Below are positions 1-7,600 of a DNA stretch of 10,809 nucleotides, piece by piece. Below the pieces are notes generated by a model that made no database searches, had not been told where the DNA came from, and saw only the letters and a program-made list of their open reading frames with translations. Origin of the DNA: an uncultured Robinsoniella sp. (GTDB lineage: Bacteria; Bacillota; Clostridia; Lachnospirales; Lachnospiraceae). A program made the position numbers and the translations under genes. The stretch spans positions 1 through 10,809 of the forward strand of contig UQCR01000164.1 in NCBI GenBank assembly GCA_900539655.1. Reading direction: 5' to 3'. Each line of letters opens with the position of its first letter. The stretch's first letter is position 1.

Positions 1-755
1 GCATCCGGGATTTATACAATTTTACTTTTAATGGTATAGAAAATTTTATAAAAATTTTCAAAGATAAGTATTTTTTTCTGGCAATAAAAAATACATTTTT
101 ATTTGCAATTGTAACGACCGTTGTAAAAGTAATATTTGCTGTATTATTGGCAGTGGCACTGGTGAAGCCGCTTAAAACAAGGAGTGTCTTAAGAAGCGTT
201 TTCTATATACCAAGTATACTCAGCGGTGTAGTAGTTGGACTTATCTTTACTTCTTTCTTTAAAGCAGATGGTATGTTTGATCAGATCCTGAGATTTTTTG
301 GGTATGGCGGTGATATTGTATGGCTTGGAAATGAAGCTACCGCTATGTGGTGCGTAATTTGGACCGATATCTGGAAAGGTACAGGATTTGCAATGATGAT
401 CTTTATTGCCGGTTTGCAGGGCATTCCAAAGGATTATTATGAAGCGGCAGCAATAGATGGGGCAACCGGTTTTAAGCAGTTCTTCAGGGTAACGCTGCCC
501 TTGCTGGTTCCGTCCTTTACGGTTGTAATCACATCCAGTCTGATTGCCGGTCTGAAGGTTTTTGACAATGTCTATGTTCTGACTAATGGTGGACCGGGAT
601 TTGCTACTCAGGTTCTGGCTACGTATGTCTACAAAAACTATTCAGCGGGATTTCTGGGTAAATCCAGTGCTATGAGTCTGATCCTGACTGTGATTGTCTG
701 CATGTGTACCATAGGGCTGAACAAATTTTTGAGAAGTAAGGAGATTGAGGCATAA
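1..755 (+). CDS. Sugar ABC transporter permease, CUT1 family (MalF/UgpA-like), 5' end missing
   Basis: This is one of the two membrane subunits of a carbohydrate ABC importer. The frame is open from the window edge (first full codon at base 3) to a TAA at 753-755, giving 250 visible residues against about 290 usual for the family, so roughly 40-50 N-terminal residues including the first membrane helix are missing. Several hydrophobic helices follow. The cytoplasmic EAA loop that contacts the ATPase is clear at about 441-512 (EAAAIDGA...LPLL), and the NGGPG motif followed by a Y-rich stretch before the last helix is typical of CUT1 permeases. A TTG at 147 inside the gene is not the true start, because the family-like sequence GIENFIKIF and a membrane helix lie upstream in frame. 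It pairs with the next gene by a one-base overlap. Substrate cannot be read from the sequence; a glycan oligosaccharide is inferred from context. Confidence 0.93.
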   Translation, partial: IRDLYNFTFNGIENFIKIFKDKYFFLAIKNTFLFAIVTTVVKVIFAVLLAVALVKPLKTRSVLRSVFYIPSILSGVVVGLIFTSFFKADGMFDQILRFFGYGGDIVWLGNEATAMWCVIWTDIWKGTGFAMMIFIAGLQGIPKDYYEAAAIDGATGFKQFFRVTLPLLVPSFTVVITSSLIAGLKVFDNVYVLTNGGPGFATQVLATYVYKNYSAGFLGKSSAMSLILTVIVCMCTIGLNKFLRSKEIEA

Positions 756-1582
756 TGGTAGAAAGAAAAGGAAAATTAAAGTTAGCAATATTGGAAATTG
801 TGATCATCGTCATTAGTCTGATCATTATTATTCCGCTTCTGATTATGTTCTTTGGAAGTGTAAAGAACCAGGTGGAAGCAGCGCAGTTTACCATTGGACT
901 TCCCAGTGAATGGCACTTTGAAAACTTTGCATTTGTTATTGAAACCGGAAAAATCCTTGGATCCTTTTTTAACAGTGTGGTTATTACAGGAAGTGCAACT
1001 GTGATCGGCGTTTGCTGTGCAGCAATGGCAGCCTTTGTAATTGCAAGAAAAAAGACTAGGGGAGGAGAAAATCTTTACAATTATTTTTTTCTGGGAATGA
1101 TTGCTCCTATGCAGATCATTACCACTTATCTGATGTTGAATGTTTTGCATTTATCCGGTTCTTTTTTTGGAATTATCCTCATCTATGTATCAATCAATCT
1201 GCCTTTTAATACCTTTTTATTCACAAGTTTTATCTCGGGTATACCAAAAGAGATTGATGAGGCGGCAAATGTAGACGGATGTGGAATCTGGCGCTTATTC
1301 TTTACCATAATAATGCCTCTGCTCAAACCGGTAATTGCTACGAGCAGTGTAATCTTTGCCATGAATGTGTGGAATGATTTTCAGCTTCCGCTGTATTTTT
1401 TAAGCAGTCCGTCTAAATATACCATGCCTCTTACAATATATAATTTTTATGGAAAATATTTCAGTAATTGGAATTATGTATTTGCAGATATGGTACTTAC
1501 GGCAATTCCAATTCTGATTGTGTATCTGATTGCCCAGAAATATATAGTAGCGGGTATGACAGCCGGTGCAGTAAAAGGATGA
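755..1582 (+). CDS. Sugar ABC transporter permease, CUT1 family (MalG/UgpE-like)
   Basis: This is the second membrane subunit of the same importer, 275 residues, the full usual length for MalG-type permeases. The start ATG shares its A with the upstream stop (TAATG), with AAGGAG at 738-743 as ribosome binding site, which suggests translational coupling and equal subunit synthesis. An N-terminal membrane helix rich in I, V and L (about residues 9-32) is followed by the periplasmic-type loop GSVKN that is usual after helix 1. The EAA loop begins at E169 (EAANVDG...MPLLKP), and the segment NVWNDFQLPLYFL is the characteristic MalG-type motif before the last helices. The C terminus ends in GAVKG, a common ending for these proteins. 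No ATPase gene is visible; in Firmicutes many CUT1 importers use a shared MsmX-type ATPase encoded elsewhere, which is known for the class but only inferred here. Confidence 0.95.
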   Translation: MVERKGKLKLAILEIVIIVISLIIIIPLLIMFFGSVKNQVEAAQFTIGLPSEWHFENFAFVIETGKILGSFFNSVVITGSATVIGVCCAAMAAFVIARKKTRGGENLYNYFFLGMIAPMQIITTYLMLNVLHLSGSFFGIILIYVSINLPFNTFLFTSFISGIPKEIDEAANVDGCGIWRLFFTIIMPLLKPVIATSSVIFAMNVWNDFQLPLYFLSSPSKYTMPLTIYNFYGKYFSNWNYVFADMVLTAIPILIVYLIAQKYIVAGMTAGAVKG

Positions 1583-1618
1583 GTGGTCCGGGAAAAATGA
1601 TTCAGAAAGGGTTGAAAA

Positions 1619-4297
1619 ATGAAGGCAGTACAGGTTAAGCTTCAAAATTGTACAGTTCAGGCGGGAATAGAAAGAGTGCCTGTAATTAAGTGGGAATATA
1701 CCCAAAGAGATTCTGGAAATCAGCAGAAGGCTTATCGCATAGTAATCAGTGATGGTGAAAAAACGGTTTATGATTCCGGAGTGGAATATAGCAGCCGGCA
1801 AAATGGTATTGAGGCTGAATTTCCGTTAAAGACCCATGTAAAATATGAAATAGTGATTGAAATCACAGATAATAATGGATGTAAGGAAAAAAGCGATAAG
1901 GCATATTTCATCAGCGGGGTTTGTGGTCAGTCTGAATGGCGTGGAAAATGGATTTCCAACCTGACGAAGAAACCCTTTTTCACAGGGACCATGTTCGATA
2001 TAGGAAAAGAAGTAAGTGCGGCTTATTTATCAGTCTGCGGTTTAGGGCAGTATGAAGCCGTAATAAATGCAAAAAAGGCAGGCAGTTCTGTTCTGGACGG
2101 TTCCTGGACAGATTTTAATAAGCATGTACATTATCAGACTTATGATATTACAGATCATTTATGTAACGGAGAAAACAATATTTGCATAGAGGTTGGTAAC
2201 GGCTGGTATATTGCCGACACCTCAGAAGAGAGGCATTTTTATACGCTGAACCATCGTTATCAGCCATATGGTAAATATCTTACCTGCATTGCGCAGATTA
2301 CAATCTATTTTGCAGATGGTACCAGACAGAATGTATTTACCGACGGACACTGGTGGACAGCACCAAGTCCAACATTGCTTGCAAACGTTTATGGTTCAGA
2401 GGATTATGATGCGGGTCAATGGAAAGGGTACGGTGAACTGTATCACAGGACTGCAAAAGACAGGGCTGTGGAATTAAAGGAAGAAAATTGTCCTAAAGGC
2501 CACCTTACCCCAATGTTGTATCCTCCTGTAATCGTGAAAAAAATTTATGAAACCAGGAAGATTATGCAGCAGGGAGAGCATTGCTTCGTATTTGACCTTG
2601 GCCAGAATATGTCCGGTCAGTTTGAAATTCACGTAAAAGGAAAGAAGGGGCAGAAAATAAAGATCACGCCCGTTGAGAAGATGAGCGTTGAAGGAAAATG
2701 TGAAAAAACTACAGAAACCTGGTGCTCTTATATTCTGTCCGGAAGTGGAAAAACGGAGATCTGGCGTCCAAAGTTTTCTTATTCAGCCGGAAGATGGGTG
2801 ATGGTTGAGGGGGTTACCAGAGATGAAAACAATGACAAGCTTCCCTGCATTCTGGATGTAAAAGGTTATTTTGTAACATCAGCAGCTGAAGATACGGGAA
2901 AGTTTACCTGCTCTGACAAACGGTACGAACAAATACATGGTTTGGTGAAAATGGCAGTGGAAAGCAATCTGAACCATATACACACAGACTGCCCCTCCAT
3001 AGAAAAACTTGGGTGGCTGGAACCAAATCATCTGATGGGTCCTTCGATTATGTATCTGAAAAACGTGGATACCTTATGGGAAAAAATTTCCGCTGACATG
3101 AGAGCGGCACAATATGAGGATGGGGAGAGGGATTGGGATACCGGTTGTTTTCCTCACGAATACTCAGCCGGCCTTATTCCATCCATAGCCCCAAGATATG
3201 CGAAATTTATTACAGATTTTGGGGAAGGCAGCTTTTGGGATATTATTCCCTGGGGAAGCAGTATTTTGTTAGCGGCTGATTTTCAAAATCAGTTCTATGG
3301 GAATTGCAGAGTGATCAGAGAGAACTACGCTGCAGCGAAAAAATATGTTGATTACCAATATCAGAAATATCAGAATTATCCTTTTATTTATGGGCATTCA
3401 GGCAAGGAACACTTTATATGCCACGGGCTGGGAGACTGGGGAATACAGCAGAATAAGGGGGAAAGCCGGGAGAATCTTGAGACAGCATTTTTATTTAAAG
3501 ATCTCTGCCTGCTTTCAGAATTTTCTTATCAAAATGGAGACAGCAAAGCCGGATTGGAGTATCAGATGAAAGCTTCTGAAGTGAAAGCCGCTTATAATGA
3601 AGCGCTTTTGAAATACGATGAAGCTACTGGCCAATGGTTATACGATGCTTATGACTGCACAGAAAAAAAGAAGACGCAGGCAAATCAGGCAATCCCCTTA
3701 TATTTTGGCATGGTGCCTGAGGATAAGAGAACTTCGGTTGAGAAAAGCTTACTTCAGGTTACCAAAGAAGGCAGATTTTCTTCGGGAGAAATCGGATTGC
3801 GGTTTATATTCAGAACCCTTGCCGGACTTGGAAAAAATGATCTGATACAGGATATGATCATGCAGGAGGAGCATCCAAGCTACTATAGGTTTGTCCGACA
3901 GGGAGAAACTACCCTGCCGGAATTCTGGCGGGATGATGCCAGAAGCAGGAATCATGACATGATGGGGCAGATTGTGGAGTGGTTTTACAGTGAAGTGGCA
4001 GGTATTACTTCAAAAGATGGTTTTAGCAACATTCGCATTGCGCCTCGGCTTGTGGAAGGCCTGAATTGGATAAACTGTGAATATCAGGCAATCACAGGAA
4101 AGATACAGGTTCGTTGTGAAAAAAATGCAGATACCTGTTATATGGCAGTTACGGTTCCGGTTAATACGAATGCGGTTATCCATCTTCCAAATCTGTATGA
4201 TCATATGGTTTATACCTGCAGCCATCCGGATGTACAAATTCAAAACGGTGTCTGCCAAGTTCCGGGGGGAGTTTATGAATTCTGGTATCATAATTGA
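1619..4297 (+). CDS. Intracellular GH78-type alpha-L-rhamnosidase-like glycoside hydrolase
   Basis: An 892-residue enzyme expected to remove terminal alpha-L-rhamnose (or a related sugar) by an inverting mechanism in the cytoplasm; no signal peptide is present. The modules follow the GH78 order: an Ig/Fn3-like N domain (about 1-100), a rhamnosidase N-terminal beta-sandwich (W107 to about 275, with WTDF at 163-166), a second sandwich with VFDLGQN at 324-330, an (alpha/alpha)6 barrel (about 430-800) and a C-terminal beta domain starting near IRIAP (805-809). The barrel carries HTDCP (455-459), LGWLE ending at E468, and TTLPEFW with E768, followed by RNHDMMG. E468 and E768 are at the usual places of general acid and base. 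The GWLE and TLPE forms differ from the classical GWTGDA and TLWE forms and point to a divergent branch whose specificity is uncertain. AAAGGG at 1606-1611 is the ribosome binding site. It lies 36 bases after the permease gene, so it should be co-transcribed and act on imported oligosaccharides. Confidence 0.87.
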   Translation: MKAVQVKLQNCTVQAGIERVPVIKWEYTQRDSGNQQKAYRIVISDGEKTVYDSGVEYSSRQNGIEAEFPLKTHVKYEIVIEITDNNGCKEKSDKAYFISGVCGQSEWRGKWISNLTKKPFFTGTMFDIGKEVSAAYLSVCGLGQYEAVINAKKAGSSVLDGSWTDFNKHVHYQTYDITDHLCNGENNICIEVGNGWYIADTSEERHFYTLNHRYQPYGKYLTCIAQITIYFADGTRQNVFTDGHWWTAPSPTLLANVYGSEDYDAGQWKGYGELYHRTAKDRAVELKEENCPKGHLTPMLYPPVIVKKIYETRKIMQQGEHCFVFDLGQNMSGQFEIHVKGKKGQKIKITPVEKMSVEGKCEKTTETWCSYILSGSGKTEIWRPKFSYSAGRWVMVEGVTRDENNDKLPCILDVKGYFVTSAAEDTGKFTCSDKRYEQIHGLVKMAVESNLNHIHTDCPSIEKLGWLEPNHLMGPSIMYLKNVDTLWEKISADMRAAQYEDGERDWDTGCFPHEYSAGLIPSIAPRYAKFITDFGEGSFWDIIPWGSSILLAADFQNQFYGNCRVIRENYAAAKKYVDYQYQKYQNYPFIYGHSGKEHFICHGLGDWGIQQNKGESRENLETAFLFKDLCLLSEFSYQNGDSKAGLEYQMKASEVKAAYNEALLKYDEATGQWLYDAYDCTEKKKTQANQAIPLYFGMVPEDKRTSVEKSLLQVTKEGRFSSGEIGLRFIFRTLAGLGKNDLIQDMIMQEEHPSYYRFVRQGETTLPEFWRDDARSRNHDMMGQIVEWFYSEVAGITSKDGFSNIRIAPRLVEGLNWINCEYQAITGKIQVRCEKNADTCYMAVTVPVNTNAVIHLPNLYDHMVYTCSHPDVQIQNGVCQVPGGVYEFWYHN

Positions 4298-4331
4298 GAC
4301 AGACAAAACAGATGCTTAATTTTATTTTCAG

Positions 4332-4366
4332 CACCCATGAACAATTTTTGTTCATGGGTGATTTTT
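4332..4366 (+). terminator. Rho-independent terminator of the transporter/GH78 operon
   Basis: A perfect 13-base inverted repeat (CACCCATGAACAA at 4332-4344 and its complement at 4348-4360) closes over a TTT loop and is followed directly by ATTTTT. It begins 34 bases after the GH78 stop codon. The stem is GC-rich at its base and the U tract is on the + strand side. The upstream side offers no U run for the opposite strand, so it appears to be unidirectional. It separates the transporter operon from the giant gene. Confidence 0.93.
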
Positions 4367-4482
4367 CTGTTCGTTACACAGATATCAGGCACGCAATTTA
4401 CAGTTTATGATCCAATGCAGCACGGGTAAAAAAAATCCCCCTAAACAAGTAAAATCCTTCCTCACGCTTTAAAACAAATGCT
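4367..4482. other. Intergenic spacer without a recognised gene
   Basis: About 115 bases between the terminator and the promoter. It is AT-rich, has no open frame with a plausible ribosome binding site, and shows no clear operator palindrome or catabolite-repression (cre) consensus. A run GGGTAAAAAAAATCCCC at 4425-4441 is eye-catching, but its G and C blocks give only a three-pair stem, so I do not call a structure. Confidence 0.5.
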
Positions 4483-4491
4483 TGCTATAAT
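4483..4491 (+). promoter_or_regulatory. Probable sigma-A promoter, extended -10 (TGC TATAAT)
   Basis: A perfect TATAAT at 4486-4491 is preceded by TG one base upstream (4483-4484), the extended -10 form. The -35 region is weak: the best match is CTCACG at 4461-4466, three of six bases and 19 bases from the -10, which an extended -10 can compensate for. The start of transcription is expected near 4498, giving a leader of about 90 bases before the giant gene. The position just after a terminator and upstream of a long gene supports it. No activator or repressor site could be identified. Confidence 0.65.
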
Positions 4492-4502
4492 GTGATTATA
4501 TC

Positions 4503-4568
4503 AAGTTTCCGGAATCAGAAAGAAAGAATGAAGTATCCTGAGAAATCAGTCTTAAAAAAAGGAAACTT
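4503..4568 (+). promoter_or_regulatory. Inverted repeat in the mRNA leader of the giant gene
   Basis: AAGTTTCC at 4503-4510 is exactly complementary to GGAAACTT at 4561-4568. Between them lies a small hairpin, CTGA-GAAA-TCAG (4538-4549), with a GNRA-type tetraloop. The outer stem would end six bases before the AAGGAGG ribosome binding site. This could protect the 5' end of the transcript or modulate initiation. The stem is only eight pairs over a 50-base gap, so it may be chance; no known riboswitch class is recognised. Confidence 0.3.
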
Positions 4569-4572
4569 ATAA
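4528..4572 (+). other. Possible 14-codon leader peptide (uORF)
   Basis: An ATG at 4528 opens a frame for MKYPEKSVLKKGNL and ends with TAA at 4570-4572, 15 bases before the giant gene's ATG and in the same frame. Its own ribosome binding site would be the poor, purine-rich GAAAGAAAG just upstream. If it is translated, ribosomes would open the leader inverted repeat. There is no run of one amino acid that would suggest classical attenuation. Its firm value is that the in-frame TAA blocks any longer N terminus for the giant gene. Confidence 0.15.
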
Positions 4573-4573
4573 G

Positions 4574-4580
4574 AAGGAGG
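4574..4580 (+). promoter_or_regulatory. Strong ribosome binding site fixing the start at 4588
   Basis: AAGGAGG at 4574-4580 lies seven bases upstream of the ATG at 4588, near-ideal spacing. The only in-frame codons between the upstream stop (4570-4572) and this ATG are not start codons, so the start is unambiguous at the 5' side. Confidence 0.9.
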
Positions 4581-4587
4581 AACAAGG

Positions 4588-4686
4588 ATGAAGAAAAAGG
4601 TTTATGGTTTGACACGCTGGCTCGCATTGACGCTGGCAAGCTCGTTAATCTGTACATTAGTACCGAATCTCGACACGCTGGCTGCC
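4588..4686 (+). other. Sec signal peptide of the giant protein
   Basis: Residues 1-33: a basic start (MKKK, with R10), a hydrophobic core (about W11 to V25) and a likely cleavage after L-A-A at 31-33, just before a low-complexity A/G/E linker. This directs the protein out of the cell. The cysteine at position 22 is not in a usable lipobox, because isoleucine precedes it, so a lipoprotein is unlikely. Confidence 0.87.
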
Positions 4687-7600
4687 CCCGGGACAAATGC
4701 AGAAGCGGGTGCCGCGGTGGAAGGTGCATCAGATGAGCCCTGGATCGCGTCACCCTATGTCAATGAGAAAGGAGAGGTGGTAGAAGGACTTGAAAATTCA
4801 GTAAATGGTAAGCGCCATTGGCTGGAAACAGATGAATCACTGCCGGTTACGGTCACGGAGAATGAGGGAAGTATTACAATTGGAAACGGCATCATAGAAC
4901 GCCGCTTTCAGGTCCCCAAGGAGGACGGAACGGAATTTTATACAGACAGCTATAAAAATCTGTATATAGACAAAGAGATGATGGATGGGGAAGAAGCGCT
5001 TCCGGAAGTCTATCTTGGGCTTTATGACAAGCCATACAGGGAAGTTTACAGTGATGAAGGGATCAAAATACACAGGGATTCAATCGCTTCTGCAGATAAT
5101 ACGATTGACATACCGGACAGCTGTATTAAGGTAGATCCGGATTACTTCTATGTAGGAGGATCTCAAAATAGTAACACCTTTGTGTTTGACGGATATACAG
5201 TCAGCGACAGCTGTGAAAAGCCGTTCGAGTGGACGTCAAATAAAATATATGGAGACCCGGCTTCAAAGGAATGGCCCCCGAAAGGAAAGCATCTGGAGTT
5301 TCTCTTCTCGGCTCCCGAATCATTTCCCCAGGCCTATCAGGGAATTAAAATTAAAATCATTTATGAAATGTATGATAATATACCGGCTATGAAAAAGCGG
5401 GTGGAGATCGTAAATGAAGGAGACAGCCAGATTATGATCGGACGTCTGGCACCAGAGGTAATTAAGGGAAATCAAAACATGGATGACCTGCTGGCACTGG
5501 AAACGACTTATACCTGCGGAGATCAGAGTACACTTCCAATTAACCGTCCGCTTCCCTGCAAGTGTGATTTGGAAAAAGAAGGAAGCCCTTTCCTGCAGTT
5601 AAAGGATATTACTCATACCTGCTATGAAGTGGGACCGGCATACGAGCTGGAAAAAGGCGAGTCTATGGTGGGATTTGACACCTATGAATTTGTCCACAGC
5701 ACCTATTGGTTTGAACTGAAAATGCGGGAACGCCTTGGCATTTACCGGACGCTGTTTCCGTGGATCACAGATAATCCGCTGACCCACCATAATACGGGCA
5801 GATTAACAAAGGAAGTGATTGACCAGGCGGCAGAGGCAGAATTTGAAATGATCATTCAGTCCTACAGTGCCCCGGATGAATCCAAACAGATGCTTGCAAG
5901 GGATCAGGCGACTCTGGATAAATACAAAGAACTGGTAGATTATGCACACACCAAAGGAATTGCAATTGGCATCTACCAGGCGCAGTATACGAGAGGGCAG
6001 TACGCTCAGTCTAAAGAGTATGGTACGAATGCAGAAGGACAGTGGGGGGCTTCCATGTGTCTGGCATCTGCAGCATTCGATGATTACTGGGACAACTTTA
6101 AAAACTTTGTGAAATACACAGGTATGGATTGTGTGGAGATTGATGGAACCTATCCGGGCAACTACTGCAACTGTGGAGAACAGCATGTGAACCGGGACAA
6201 AGAAACAGACCCGGCAAATCCGGAAGACACGGTTACCGGAAAAGCTTCAAAGTATAAGTTCCATAACGGGGTATTTGATTCCCAGGTAAAACAGTGGGAA
6301 AATGGTGTCCGCATGATGTGTGCGGAGTTCCGCGACATGGGAGTATTTGTAAAAGTGCCTGCATGGTATTATTTAAACGGCGCCAACAAATGCGGAATCG
6401 GATACGAAGAAGCAGCCTGGAGCCAGCCAAGGCAGGAGCAGCTGCTGTACGGGCGTCAGCTGATGCATAATGCTTCCTATGGACGTACCATGTCCATGAG
6501 CTGGTCCCATGTACCGTTTGCAGAATACCACGGAGGCGGCGGAGATGCTGCATTCCAGCCATTTAAAGAAAAGAAAGAGGATTACAACTGGGTTATTGCA
6601 CAGAATATCGGGAACGGCGTTAACTCCGATTTCCGTGGACCGGCACTGTTTGACGACGGAACACAGGATATCCTGAATAAATGGGTAGAATTCTACAAAC
6701 GTTACCGGGGAATCGTGAATTCCGACATGGTACATATTTCACAGGCGGCTTATGACGCTGCGGGAACCAACAGGCAGCGTGGTGTCAAAATGGATACTTT
6801 ATATCATGTCAACGCCATGAATGAAGGAGAAAAAGGACTTTTGTGGGTATATAACCAGACGGATGAGAAGCGGACAGAAGTGATTAATGTGCCTATGTAT
6901 TATACCGGACTGGCTGAAGGGTTGAATTATCCGCCTGTACCACTTAAGGATTCTATGGGAAAAGATGTCCATAGATATGGCGCATATCCGCCGAACTACA
7001 GCTGGCTTCCCCAGTCTGAACCAAATTACAGACAGCCGGATGCAGCAGACGGAGATTACGGACAGGCAGTATTTATGCGTGAAGGTGTACAGGCAAAGGT
7101 ATTGTCCATTGACTCCAATGGTAATGCGCAGCTGGAGGTAACTTTACCGCCTATGAGCTTTACCTATTATAGTATTTATGACTCTGCACAGGCCCCAAAT
7201 GTCAGCCTGGAGGTGGGAAAAGTAACCGGACTGGCAGCAAAGGAAACGACGGAAAATTCTGTGGTACTGAACTGGGACAAAGACGTTAGCTTTAAAATGA
7301 CTGAAAACGGAACAGTCATTGATAAACCGGCAGTTACCGTAGACAGCTATATGGTTTACCGCGATGGAGAACTGGTCGCACAGACCATGGAGAATACCTA
7401 TCAGGATACTTCCCTGGCAGAGCAGAAGAACTATGCCTATACTGTAAAAGCAGTTGCTAAAGGCGTGGAAGGAAGCTTAAGCGAACCTTTAACCGTAAAT
7501 ACATTAACGGATAATAAAGCACCGGTGATTACAAAAGTAGAAGCAAAAAGTGACACTTCCATTGAAATTTTGTTTAGTGAAAAGGTCGATGCTGAAACGG

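Noticed and set aside
147..149. TTG as start codon of the first permease
   Set aside because: The same frame is open to the window edge and encodes family-like sequence and a membrane helix upstream, and no ribosome binding site precedes the TTG. The gene is simply cut by the window.
4332..4366. Operator palindrome (TGAACAA-TTT-TTGTTCA)
   Set aside because: The palindrome is part of a longer perfect 13-base stem followed by a T run right after an operon end, which is fully explained as an intrinsic terminator.
4298..4587. Small protein gene, regulator or known riboswitch in the intergenic region
   Set aside because: Apart from the 14-codon leader frame, no open frame with a ribosome binding site was found, and no conserved riboswitch core could be recognised.
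4642..4653. Lipoprotein signal at the cysteine of the giant protein's leader
   Set aside because: The residues before C22 are S-L-I, and a lipobox needs G, A or S directly before the cysteine. A normal cleavage site follows at A33.
6233..6735. Two overlapping minus-strand open frames inside the catalytic region
   Set aside because: They overlap each other and the conserved motif blocks of the + strand enzyme, lack domain-like sequence, and are explained by codon bias of the coding strand.
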